Below, in pieces: positions 18,163 to 27,316 of a DNA stretch of 64,000 bases (within the stretch, counting starts at the first letter, position 1; the number at the start of each line of letters is the position of its first letter). Origin of the DNA: Acidobacteriota bacterium (lineage in GTDB: Bacteria; Acidobacteriota; Thermoanaerobaculia; Multivoradales; Multivoraceae); assembly GCA_029263415.1 (NCBI GenBank), contig JAJCXN010000015.1, forward strand, positions 1-64,000. Direction: 5' to 3'. Position numbers and translations under genes: made by a program. The notes beneath the pieces were generated by a model. It saw only the letters and a program-made list of their open reading frames with translations. It did no database searches and had not been told where the DNA came from.

Positions 18163-20346
18163 ATGATGAGTACCCCCCAAACCACTGAGGACTTCGTCAA
18201 GGCGCTCACTCTGGCTTGGAAGCGGTTGGGGCTCTATCCAGAGAATCACCCGGCTCGCGCCGGGGCCATGAACGCCCCGCTCTCGATGCTGCACGAGCTC
18301 CTGAGAACCGCGGAGCCACTCAGTCTCGCTGCAACTGAAGGCGCGTTGCTGTCTGCCGACGATCGCCTAGAATCGCTGCCCGCGATCGAACTCGCCAAGG
18401 CGTTGTATGCACACAATGTCGGTGTTGTTCGATTCTTTCGCGCGGTGACCGCATCGAGCCTCGAGCGCTTCTCGAGTCAGCTCCGGTCCGCTGATCGCAA
18501 ACACGCTTCCTTTGCGGCGGCGCTCACGGCCAATTTCGGCGAATCGGGTGTTCCCGGCATCGAGGTCGAGGAGGTCGATTACTCGAGCTTAGTGAGCCAG
18601 CTCGACAACGCTGAAGAGCCGGAGGCCAGGCTTACTCTGCTCGAACGCCTATTGCGCTTGCAGCTCGATGAGCAGTCTTTCGTCGAAGCAGGCGCACTGA
18701 CGCAGCCCGACTTCGAACAGTTTACGACCGCCCTTAGACGCCATCTTTCAGTGCAGAAAGAACAGAGCGCCTTGCTCGGCACGCTCGCCGTCGACTTCAA
18801 GCAGCAACTGGTCTCAGCACTCGAACAGCACTTCACGGACGGGGTCGGGGCCGGCTTCCATATCCTTGATCTCGACCACATGCGAAAGCTGTTCGCGGAA
18901 CTCCCCGGCGAGCTCCGGATCGGCGTCATCTCGGAACTGCTCGGCCGATTGCTCGGAGTTGCAGACGCAGACGCTGCAGTTGCGGCACTCGAGACCACAA
19001 CAAACTCCTCGGACTTGCTCAACTCCGTCAGACAGCTTCGGCGAGAGGGTGTACCTTTTTCGCGCAAGGCCCAGCGCATGGCCGAACAGCTCATCGACCA
19101 GATTCGAAGCCAGCAGACGGACGAGTTTCAATTCTCGTTCGCGGATTTCGGCCAACGGCTGCGTCCGACCATCAGCACTATTGCCCCGGCGACGCTGGAC
19201 GATCCAACCCAAACCATCCTTGGCGCGATCCCGCCGTCTTCAGGACCTCTCAGCGCGTCCCTAGAGGAGCAACTCGACACCCTCACTCCTGATCGGCTGC
19301 GTCAAGCGCTGTTGTCGACATTGCTGGAGCTGGTTGCTCAAGCCAAGGACGGCGAAGTCCTACCACCTGAACAAGTGGAGGGGGTTCTGCTTCGCCTCGC
19401 CGACACTTTTCATGAACTGATTCTGACCGGCCACACCAACGCCGCAATCGCTGTCTTCCGCTTCTTGCAGAAGCACTACGGCCGACAACTGAGTGCGAAC
19501 CACTCTGCTACTACAGCGGCGTTGCAGGAATTCTCGGGGGTTCGCACCAGCAACAGCGTGGTTGAAAGGATCAGCCTCGCCTCCTCGCCTGAGTCCTATT
19601 CAGCGCTCCACGACCTGGTCAGATCGGGGCCCAAGGAGGTCGCAACGCGGCTGGTGGGACAGCTCTCCGATTGTGATGATCGTCGCACCCGCAGACGGTT
19701 GTTCAGCTTCCTGCTCCCACTGAAGCCGCTGATCCTTGAGGAGGTCCGCGGACTACTGCAGCGCCGCGAGTGGTTCCACGTTCGTAATGGCATCTCCTTG
19801 CTCGATGGCATGGAAGACCTGCCCTCCATCGGCACGGTCCGCGCCCTCTCCTTGAACGACCATCACCAGGTCCGCGACGCTGCGATCCGGTTTCTAGCGC
19901 GGCTCGACACGCAGATTCCAGTCGAGATCATCGCTCAGTGGTTCGACTCAGATGACCCACAGTTCGCCCGTCGCACCATTCAGCTGCTCGGACGCCGGCG
20001 ACAACGGAACGCTGTGGCCCCACTCTTGGACCTGCTCTCAGGAGTCGACACATTCCGGCGGCAACGTGAGGCGCGAGCGGCTGCAATCGTCGCTCTGGCC
20101 CAGATCGGTGACAGCGAAGTAGGTGCAAAGCTGGCCGAACAGTTCGATAACACCTTGCGCCTCCAGCATCCTGAAGAGAAGCGCCTGTTCTACGAGACCC
20201 TAGGCGGCTACAGCGCGGCGGATCGGCGCGGCATTCTCGAGCGTGGCGTCAGCTCGAGAGATCCAGCTATCCGGCAAGTGTGCGAGCAACAGCTGTCAGT
20301 CGATCAGCAAGCTCTGGGTGACACAAGTCCGGGGGCCTCATCGTGA
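18163..20346 (+). CDS. Large HEAT-repeat protein, partner of an HD-GYP protein
   Basis: 727 residues, no signal peptide or membrane segment, so probably cytoplasmic. An N-terminal helical domain (about residues 8-105, with LYPENHP) resembles the N-terminus of the next gene product. A long helical middle follows. From about residue 500 to 680 there are HEAT-like repeats (for example VRALSLNDHHQVRDAAIRFL, AVAPLLDLL, AAAIVALAQIGD). It overlaps the next gene by GTGA, so the two are translationally coupled. No enzymatic motif is visible. A role as scaffold or regulator for the HD-GYP protein is inference. Confidence 0.75.
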   Translation: MMSTPQTTEDFVKALTLAWKRLGLYPENHPARAGAMNAPLSMLHELLRTAEPLSLAATEGALLSADDRLESLPAIELAKALYAHNVGVVRFFRAVTASSLERFSSQLRSADRKHASFAAALTANFGESGVPGIEVEEVDYSSLVSQLDNAEEPEARLTLLERLLRLQLDEQSFVEAGALTQPDFEQFTTALRRHLSVQKEQSALLGTLAVDFKQQLVSALEQHFTDGVGAGFHILDLDHMRKLFAELPGELRIGVISELLGRLLGVADADAAVAALETTTNSSDLLNSVRQLRREGVPFSRKAQRMAEQLIDQIRSQQTDEFQFSFADFGQRLRPTISTIAPATLDDPTQTILGAIPPSSGPLSASLEEQLDTLTPDRLRQALLSTLLELVAQAKDGEVLPPEQVEGVLLRLADTFHELILTGHTNAAIAVFRFLQKHYGRQLSANHSATTAALQEFSGVRTSNSVVERISLASSPESYSALHDLVRSGPKEVATRLVGQLSDCDDRRTRRRLFSFLLPLKPLILEEVRGLLQRREWFHVRNGISLLDGMEDLPSIGTVRALSLNDHHQVRDAAIRFLARLDTQIPVEIIAQWFDSDDPQFARRTIQLLGRRRQRNAVAPLLDLLSGVDTFRRQREARAAAIVALAQIGDSEVGAKLAEQFDNTLRLQHPEEKRLFYETLGGYSAADRRGILERGVSSRDPAIRQVCEQQLSVDQQALGDTSPGASS

Positions 20347-21533
20347 GCGGGTCAGACTCGCACAGCGGACCCGTTAGCGAGACCTTCCAGACCGGCGCCT
20401 TACTCGCAGGTGGCTTGGACCAGGGTACCGAGCCCGTCGACGAGCTGGTTGCGCACCTCAACGTCGCGGTGACCGCGTGCTCGATCTATCCAGCAACGCA
20501 CCCCAAGGCCGCCCAAGCGGTCTCAGACCTCCAACAAATGTTGGCACGCTACATCGCAAGCGAGGCTCGTGGCGGTGCCGGCGTTGGCTTCAACCTGTTG
20601 GTTGTCGACGCCGAGCTCGCCATTGACGGCAAACCGTGGCGACGCTCGCAGGTGCTATGTGCAAACCTGCTGCGCGCGCTCGAGCACCATAGCGTGCAGC
20701 GGCTGACAGCTCAGCCTGGCATCGACGCAAGCGAGATCACCGACGCCATCGTGGCGCTCGCTACTGAGACCAGCCCAGTCTCGACACCAAGCCTAGAGAT
20801 CGGCAAGCTGGAACTGCTCGAAGAGGGTGACGGCGACCCAACCGTTGGACGCTTCTCTTTAGAAAACCGAATCGACGCTCTCCGGCACAGCTGGGACGAA
20901 TTTGTCACCGGCGCACAGCCGTCCTACAAGAGGCTTGCGGGCGTCACTCGCAGCCTGCTCGACACCACTGGCCAAACGAGTCAGCAGGAGCTCATCAACC
21001 CACAACTGTTGACGGACGGCGACCGGCTCTGGCGTCATTCGATGGGAGTAGCGCTAAGTGCTTCTGCACTCGCAAGTAGTCTCGGTATCCACGGCGACGT
21101 ACTGATCGAGATCACGGTCGGCGCTTTACTCCACGACATAGGCCTCATGGAACCGCACGAGCATGCGGGCCAAGGGCTCTGGTCGGAATGGGAAGAGCGA
21201 ACCGCAGTGCACCCACTCAGCGGCGCCGGCCAACTAGCGCTGGCTAAAGACGTGCCTGCGCTGGTTCTTCTGATCGTCTATCAGCACCATCGGCACCACG
21301 ACGGTTCGGGTTTCCCAGCGTCCCAAGCGCAACTCAATCTTGGCAGCGCGATCGTCGCGGTCGCCGACGCTTGGCAGGTTCTGTTCAACGTAGCCGGGAC
21401 CATGCCTCACGCGGTCCGCTGGCGCTTCGCTCAAGAGCAGCTGGCGGAGATGGCCGGGAGCGTGCTCCACCCAGACCTAGTCGCCTTGTTCCTGCAGATG
21501 ATCCAATCGCGGCCACAGTCCCGGAGCGACTGA
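20343..21533 (+). CDS. HD-GYP-type phosphohydrolase domain protein
   Basis: 396 residues starting at a GTG that overlaps the previous stop. Residues about 35-150 form a domain with IYPATHP also seen at the N-terminus of the HEAT protein. The C-terminal half carries HD-GYP landmarks: RHSMGVA, LLHDIG (H264, D265), VHPLSGAGQL, and YQHHRHHDGSGFP in place of the classic HHE-DG-GYP. Most metal-binding His and Asp residues are kept, but the Lys after HDIG is Leu and GYP is GFP. HD-GYP proteins hydrolyse cyclic di-GMP; whether this one still does is uncertain. It is cytoplasmic by sequence. Confidence 0.8.
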   Translation: MSGSDSHSGPVSETFQTGALLAGGLDQGTEPVDELVAHLNVAVTACSIYPATHPKAAQAVSDLQQMLARYIASEARGGAGVGFNLLVVDAELAIDGKPWRRSQVLCANLLRALEHHSVQRLTAQPGIDASEITDAIVALATETSPVSTPSLEIGKLELLEEGDGDPTVGRFSLENRIDALRHSWDEFVTGAQPSYKRLAGVTRSLLDTTGQTSQQELINPQLLTDGDRLWRHSMGVALSASALASSLGIHGDVLIEITVGALLHDIGLMEPHEHAGQGLWSEWEERTAVHPLSGAGQLALAKDVPALVLLIVYQHHRHHDGSGFPASQAQLNLGSAIVAVADAWQVLFNVAGTMPHAVRWRFAQEQLAEMAGSVLHPDLVALFLQMIQSRPQSRSD

Positions 21534-21753
21534 GTCACTCTGAACTAGAGCCCACGGGCTCGGACCGTCAAACGCGCACCCGACCAAGAGCTGCGCTACG
21601 CTTTACTCCGCGCCTCCCGCAACACTGTTCGGCGATGGCTTCGAGTCGGACGGTACTGGCAGCTGGAGTTCCGCCTGCGCCTTCGGCGGCTCGGCCCCCA
21701 GCACTCCTCCCCTCAAAGCACCCCAGAAGAACATCCACCAATGGAGACATTCC

Positions 21754-24321
21754 ATGCTTCGACCACTTATCGCTAGCAGCAGCTTGGCAGCGAGCGCAGC
21801 CCTCTTCGTCGCCCTGCTACCGGCTGCACCGGTGTTCAGTCAAACCGAGCCGGTGATCATCCAACCCGGCGCTCCAGGAGAGCCCAGTCGACGCATCTCG
21901 GCCGAAGAAGCCTCCGATCTAGCGGGCATCGAGTACACCCAGGCTGACGTTGAGTTCATGCAAGGCATGATCGCGCACCACGCACAAGCAGTGATCATGA
22001 CCGACATGCTCGCCACCCGTAGCGAGCGCGAAGACATGCACACCTTGGCAAAGCGCATCTCGCTCTCCCAAGAAGACGAGATCAAGATGATGCAGGAGTG
22101 GCTTAAAGCGAACCGGCAAGACACCACGGCCATGGGTGACCATCACGACCACGACGGCATGTTGATGCCTGGCATGCTCACGCCAGAGCAGCTGAGCCAG
22201 CTCGAGAACACCAGCGCTCGGGACTTCGACCGACTGTTCTTGGAGCTGATGATCGCGCACCACCAAGGTGCACTAGTGATGGTTGACGACCTCCTGTCGA
22301 AATCTGGAGCAGCTCAAGAGTCGACGATCTTCGCTTTCACCGCCGACATCACTTCTGATCAAAGCGCAGAGATCGATCGCATGGGAGCCCTGCTTGCAGG
22401 ACTCTCCAACGACCCACGGGTTCATCTCACCGCGGGCTTCATGGATGCTGGCCAGGCGGTGGTCAACATGGAGTTGGTCTCAGCATTGCCCAAACCAACC
22501 GGCTTCTTTGCTCCTGACGCACCGCAAGGCGTAGCGATTCCTGCCGAGCGTAAGGCTGCGGCTGAGCAACCCGAAGAATCGGAAGAGGCCGAACAAGACG
22601 ATGTCCCAGCCGATGCCCCAACCGATAGCGATGCCGCCGGCGATCACACGGAACAATCGGACGAAGACAAGACGGCAGAAGAAGCGGCAGCAGAGAAAGC
22701 TGAGGAAGAGCAAGCCCAGGCCTCTAGACGTCGCATGGCGGCGATCCTCAATTTCGCAAACTCCGATATCGCGTTCGACGGCAACATCCTGTACGAAGGT
22801 AACTTCCACGGCTTCAACACCTACAACATCGAAGACCCCACGGCTCCTCGACTTCAAGGATCGGTGGTCTGTCCCGGCGGTCAAGGCGATGTCTCGGTGG
22901 TCGGCAATCTCTTGATCATGTCGGTCGAACAGACCCGAGGTCGCCTCGACTGCGGTCTTCAAGGTGTTTCAGAACCGAGCAGTGCCGAGCGCTTTCGCGG
23001 CATTCGCATCTTCGACATCAGCAATCGCGAGGTGCCCCAGCAAGTGGCCGCGGTACAAACCTGCCGCGGCTCGCACACCCACACCGTGGTCACCGACCCT
23101 GATGACCAAGGCAATATCTATGTATTTGGTTCGGGCACCAGCTCGGTTCGTCCAGGCGACGAGCTCGAGGGCTGTTCGGATGCGCCGCCGGGAGAAGACG
23201 AGAACACGGCGCTGTTTAGCATCGACGTCATCCAGATTCCGGTGCTCAAGCCGCAGGACGCCAAAGTGGTAAATCGACCGCGCATCTTCGCGGACTCTGA
23301 AACCGGCAAGATTGCGGGTTTGTGGAAGGGCGGAACCCACGGCACCGGCAAACAGCGCACCGCTCAGACCAACCAGTGCCACGACATCACGGTCTTCCCG
23401 GAACTAGGCCTAGCGGCAGGAGCCTGCTCGGGCAACGGAATTCTTCTGGACATCTCAGATCCCGAGCACCCAAAGAGACTCGACCAGGTGATCGACGAAG
23501 GCTTCGCTTACTGGCACTCGGCGACCTTCAACAACCAGGGAACCAAAGTGATCTTCACCGACGAATGGGGTGGCGGCATGCGACCGCGCTGTCGCGCTTC
23601 TGATCCCAAGCAGTGGGGCGCTGATGCGATCTTCGACATCGTCGATCGCAAGCTCGAATTCCGCGGCTACTACAAGCTTCCAGCACCCCAAACCGAGAAC
23701 GAGAACTGCGTAGCGCACAACGGCTCGCTGATTCCGGTTCCTGGGCGCGACATCATGGTCCAGGCTTGGTACCAAGGCGGTATCTCGATCTTCGATTTCA
23801 CTGACTCGTCAGCGCCTTTCGAGATCGCCTTCTTCGACCGAGGCCCGATCGATGCGAACCAACTGATGATGGGCGGCCACTGGTCTGCCTATTGGCACAA
23901 CGGCTATATCTACGGCACCGAAATCGCGCGTGGACTCGACGTCTTGAAATTGGTGCCAAGCGAATACCTGTCGCCCAACGAGATCGCAGCTGCCGAGCTC
24001 ATCGAGGTCGGCGTGAACAACGCGCAGCAGCAGCAACGCATCAGTTGGCCTGCCAGCCCGGTGGTCGCGCGCGCCTACCTCGATCAGTTGACCCGCAGTG
24101 GCTCGCTCAGCGAGCAGCGGATCGCTAGCCTGAACGCAGTCCTTCGGTCTGCCGATAAGGCGCTGGGAAACTCCGGTCGCTCAAATGGGCGTGTGGCTCA
24201 ACAACTGCAAGGCCTGGCTGCAGACCTCGAGAACGACGCGGCCAGCGCAAGCCAAAGCAACCGCGACCGGATCGAGCGGCTCGCCGATACAGTGAAGGAG
24301 CTAGCAACTAGCCTTCGTTGA
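21754..24321 (+). CDS. Exported DUF305 - acidic linker - LVIVD beta-propeller fusion protein
   Basis: 855 residues. A signal peptide (SLAASAALFVALLPAAPVFS) is followed by a DUF305 domain of the ferritin-like four-helix type with its two His-rich motifs, FMQGMIAHHAQAVIM and ELMIAHHQGALVM, and HHDHDGMLMPGM between them. These His and Met residues suggest metal (copper) binding as in CopM. Residues about 265-325 form a Glu/Asp/Ala-rich linker. The C-terminal roughly 500 residues repeat the pattern ILYEGNFHGFNTYNIEDPT, RIFDISN, ISIFDFTDSS typical of LVIVD propeller blades. The start has GGAGA eight bases upstream. The function of the whole protein is unknown; periplasmic or surface location is inferred. 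Confidence 0.85.
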   Translation: MLRPLIASSSLAASAALFVALLPAAPVFSQTEPVIIQPGAPGEPSRRISAEEASDLAGIEYTQADVEFMQGMIAHHAQAVIMTDMLATRSEREDMHTLAKRISLSQEDEIKMMQEWLKANRQDTTAMGDHHDHDGMLMPGMLTPEQLSQLENTSARDFDRLFLELMIAHHQGALVMVDDLLSKSGAAQESTIFAFTADITSDQSAEIDRMGALLAGLSNDPRVHLTAGFMDAGQAVVNMELVSALPKPTGFFAPDAPQGVAIPAERKAAAEQPEESEEAEQDDVPADAPTDSDAAGDHTEQSDEDKTAEEAAAEKAEEEQAQASRRRMAAILNFANSDIAFDGNILYEGNFHGFNTYNIEDPTAPRLQGSVVCPGGQGDVSVVGNLLIMSVEQTRGRLDCGLQGVSEPSSAERFRGIRIFDISNREVPQQVAAVQTCRGSHTHTVVTDPDDQGNIYVFGSGTSSVRPGDELEGCSDAPPGEDENTALFSIDVIQIPVLKPQDAKVVNRPRIFADSETGKIAGLWKGGTHGTGKQRTAQTNQCHDITVFPELGLAAGACSGNGILLDISDPEHPKRLDQVIDEGFAYWHSATFNNQGTKVIFTDEWGGGMRPRCRASDPKQWGADAIFDIVDRKLEFRGYYKLPAPQTENENCVAHNGSLIPVPGRDIMVQAWYQGGISIFDFTDSSAPFEIAFFDRGPIDANQLMMGGHWSAYWHNGYIYGTEIARGLDVLKLVPSEYLSPNEIAAAELIEVGVNNAQQQQRISWPASPVVARAYLDQLTRSGSLSEQRIASLNAVLRSADKALGNSGRSNGRVAQQLQGLAADLENDAASASQSNRDRIERLADTVKELATSLR

Positions 24322-24456
24322 TCCTGAAGGGGCGTACGGTAAGCGGCAGAAAGGTTGATGCTGCTTAAAGATCAAAAGGAGGTCAGTGAAGGGTCGGGAA
24401 AGCGCAGCCTGGCTGGAACGGCCCAGCGCCACGGAAGGCAAGGCCCACAGACACTT

Positions 24457-24471
24457 CTTCCCTTCGGGAAG
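24457..24471 (-). terminator. Short hairpin after the DUF1573 gene
   Basis: CTTCCC (24457-24462) and GGGAAG (24466-24471) can pair around a TTC loop, seven bases beyond the stop of the minus-strand DUF1573 gene. No T-run follows, so this is only a weak terminator candidate. Confidence 0.25.
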
Positions 24472-24478
24472 TCAGGGT

Positions 24479-25624
24479 TCAGAGGCGATCCAGCGCTCCG
24501 TGTCCACCAAGTCTGGCTTCATCGCTTTCAAGAGCAACAACCACAGAGCCACGGATGTCGATCGGGATCGTCTTCCGCTTTGCCAAATCGGTGTGCACAA
24601 CCACCTGGCCAGCGAACTCCCCAGGGGCCACCTTGGCGGGATCAAAGTGCACAAAGACGTCGAACGTGTGGCCTTCGACGCGCTCGACCACCGACGTCGA
24701 TACGCCCTCGACACCCTCCATCTCCACTCGCTTGATCTTCATCGGTGCACTGCCAAAGTTTCGAATCTCATAGTGAGCTCGGCGTGGTTTGTCGCTGAGC
24801 GTGATTCGACCGAGATCAGCAACGTCTGGCGCCACGTAGATCAGCGGGCGAACGAACCCGGAGACCGGGATGAACCCCAGCTTTTGCTTCTCATGGTCGA
24901 TAACGACAGAGGCAAAACCCTCGATTGCGCCAATAGTGGGAGCATCATCGAGGGTGAGTTCGATGCGCCATTGATCTCCGGGATAGCGAGCGATCCGCTC
25001 GAGGTCGGTCGCCGGTCGGAAGGTCGCGCTGATATCTGGGTTAGAGAGTTCGACGTCAGTGACGATGAACGGTTTCGCGTCCAGGGCAAATAGGGTCGTA
25101 CCGACGGTACCGACAGTCTCAGTTTCGACCGTGTCCCATCGCGCTCGCGGCGGGTGCACTCCAATTGAGGTCTGAACATCAATCTTCATAACCAGATGCA
25201 GTTCTGGGTTCTCGGAGTCGTTGGTCTGTACCAGCACATTCGTTTGAGCTGGACCGTTGACCGTGCGCGTGTCGATCCTTGCTCGCACTCGTCCGCTCGA
25301 CTTGGGCGCGATCTCTCTGTCGAAATCGAGTACCGTGCAACCGCAAGTGGACCTCGAGTCGGTGAGGAGGAGCGGAGCATCACCTTCGTTGGAGATCTCG
25401 AAGAAGTGATCAATCACCGCTCCCTTCGCAATCGACCCAAGATCGACGGTGGCAGTGTGAACGACCGCACGAGGCCCAGCGACCGAAGCGGATGGGAGAA
25501 CCGCCGCAGACAATGCGAGGAACAGAACGGCAAGTCCGCAGACCGTCGCGCTCGGTCGCGAGCGCTCAGGCGCTGTGGGCGATTCGGATGATTCGGATGA
25601 GGTCGTGGCACGCATCGGTATCAT
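24479..25624 (-). CDS. DUF1573 (ASH/HYDIN-like) repeat protein, exported
   Basis: About 381 residues. After a Ser/Glu-rich N-terminus comes a hydrophobic segment (VCGLAVLFLALSAAVLPSASVAG) acting as signal or anchor. The mature part contains DUF1573-type immunoglobulin-like repeats: TATVDLGSIAKGAVIDHFFE ... STCGCTV, repeated as APDVADLGRITLSDKP. The Cys pair CGC is the usual signature of the first repeat. Function in the family is unknown; structural or periplasmic adhesion roles have been suggested. The ATG at 25624 was preferred to a TTG at 25675; an ATG at 25615 is also possible. It is convergent with the DUF305-LVIVD gene. Confidence 0.78.
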   Translation of the reverse strand: MIPMRATTSSESSESPTAPERSRPSATVCGLAVLFLALSAAVLPSASVAGPRAVVHTATVDLGSIAKGAVIDHFFEISNEGDAPLLLTDSRSTCGCTVLDFDREIAPKSSGRVRARIDTRTVNGPAQTNVLVQTNDSENPELHLVMKIDVQTSIGVHPPRARWDTVETETVGTVGTTLFALDAKPFIVTDVELSNPDISATFRPATDLERIARYPGDQWRIELTLDDAPTIGAIEGFASVVIDHEKQKLGFIPVSGFVRPLIYVAPDVADLGRITLSDKPRRAHYEIRNFGSAPMKIKRVEMEGVEGVSTSVVERVEGHTFDVFVHFDPAKVAPGEFAGQVVVHTDLAKRKTIPIDIRGSVVVALESDEARLGGHGALDRL

Positions 25625-25849
25625 GAAGCCTAGCAATAGCTCACGCCGGCGTCGCGCCGGAATCCACGAGTTCAAACTCTTTTACCCTTGTGCGCGACCG
25701 AACCCAATATGATCGGGGCGCAGTGATCACCTGTGCCCGCTCGGCCTTGCACTCACTCACTTTGCCAAACGGACTCGTCACGGGTCGAAGCTTGAATGCT
25801 GCCCGCTCCCCTGACCACAGCCCCCTTCCGAACTAGGAGCCGGATATCC

Positions 25850-27202
25850 ATGCGCAAGCTCGCCCCTCTCGTCATAGCAGTGACTCTCCTCATCGCAGTG
25901 CCCGCGTCAGCCGAACTGTGCACCATCGACGCAGTCCCTGCAGCAACCCTGTTGCTCCCATACTTTGAAGTGGATCTCGATGACCCGTGGGGTGCAAACA
26001 CGCTGTTCTCGGTCAACAACGCCTCTCCTGTGCCAACGGTTGCCCACGTCACCTTATGGGGCGACTTCTCACAGCCGAGCATCGACTTCGACATCTTCTT
26101 AACTGGCTACGATGTGCAAACCGTCAATCTGCGAGACGTGTTCAACGGGATCTTGCCGATCACCTCCCACGCCTTCAACGACGACGACGACATCATCAGC
26201 CCACACGGCGGCGCGTTCTCCAACAACCCGCAGTGGGACTCGCAACCAGACGACATCATGAATTCGCGATTCCCTGGCTGCGACACCATCTTGCCGTTTC
26301 CAGAGGAAGAACTCAGCGAGTTCTTCCTCACTCGACTACGCAGCGGTCACACCGGAGGCCCTCTAAGCGCAGGCGGTGACCAGTGCATTGGCCAAGACCA
26401 CGGCGACAACATCGCACGCGGCTACATAACCATCGACAACGTCGAGGATTGCAACCTCCTGTTTCCCGGCCAGACCGGATACTTCGACGGTGGCATCGAC
26501 AGCAAGGTCAATCAACTCTGGGGTGACTACTTCATCGTGCACGAGGTCGGTGCCCGGGCAATGGGCGACAACTTGGTGCACATCGAAGCAAGCGAAGACG
26601 CGTTCGTTCCCGGCGACTACACCTTCTACGGCCGATACGTCGATGGGCTCGCCACCGATCAACGAGAGCCCCTCGCTAGTACCTGGGCGAGCCGCTATCT
26701 CAACGGTGGCCTGTTCGACGGTGGTAGCGACCTACTGGTCTGGCGTGACTCGAAATGCCAGGTTCAAACCAACGGCTTCACCTGCGGCACCGACCCCCCG
26801 TGGTATCCGCTGAACGAGACTCAGGTCGTCGCGTTCAACGAGTCAGAGGACGCTGTCGAGCTCTGCGGCGTCGTGGGCGGTCAGAGCGGCGTCTCTCCAG
26901 CGATCCCCGGTATCGATCAAACGTGTTTCCCACTCGAGACCCAGCGCACTCGAGTGGGCGAAGGAACTGTCGCACCACCATTCGATTTCGGCTGGATGTT
27001 CTTGAACCTCAACCAGACTCTCGCGACAGGCAGCTGCACAACCGACGGAATCTTCGGGGATATCTCTCAAAGTTGGGTCACCACCAATCTGGACGCTGAC
27101 GGCGCCAGGTTGAGTGTCGGCTACGCAGCAACTCAACTGAGTTCGGCGTGCAGTCCTGCTAACCCGATCGTCGATGGCGACCTCCATCCGTTCGATCCCT
27201 AG
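25850..27202 (+). CDS. Exported protein of an uncharacterised acidobacterial family
   Basis: About 450 residues with a clear signal peptide (MRKLAPLVIAVTLLIAVPASA). The mature start CTIDAVPAATLLLPYFEVDL, then LFSVNNASPVPTVAHVTLWG and YDVQTVNLRDVFNGILPIT, match a family I have seen repeatedly in Thermoanaerobaculia-type genomes; the function is unknown. It has an even number of Cys, a beta-rich composition and an acidic patch NDDDDIIS. The ATG at 25850 is preceded by AGGAG at about ten bases and directly opens the signal peptide; the upstream in-frame codons are not protein-like. It is followed by another exported protein gene after about 115 bases. Confidence 0.75.
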   Translation: MRKLAPLVIAVTLLIAVPASAELCTIDAVPAATLLLPYFEVDLDDPWGANTLFSVNNASPVPTVAHVTLWGDFSQPSIDFDIFLTGYDVQTVNLRDVFNGILPITSHAFNDDDDIISPHGGAFSNNPQWDSQPDDIMNSRFPGCDTILPFPEEELSEFFLTRLRSGHTGGPLSAGGDQCIGQDHGDNIARGYITIDNVEDCNLLFPGQTGYFDGGIDSKVNQLWGDYFIVHEVGARAMGDNLVHIEASEDAFVPGDYTFYGRYVDGLATDQREPLASTWASRYLNGGLFDGGSDLLVWRDSKCQVQTNGFTCGTDPPWYPLNETQVVAFNESEDAVELCGVVGGQSGVSPAIPGIDQTCFPLETQRTRVGEGTVAPPFDFGWMFLNLNQTLATGSCTTDGIFGDISQSWVTTNLDADGARLSVGYAATQLSSACSPANPIVDGDLHPFDP

Positions 27203-27316
27203 GAAGGCTGGGGAGAATTCTAGAAGGCGCTGCACAGTCCCGTGGTGTCGTTTCTCCAACCCGGGCCGCTCACGCTCATCGCTCCAGTGCACTCATCGCA
27301 GCTAGAATCAGCTGCG

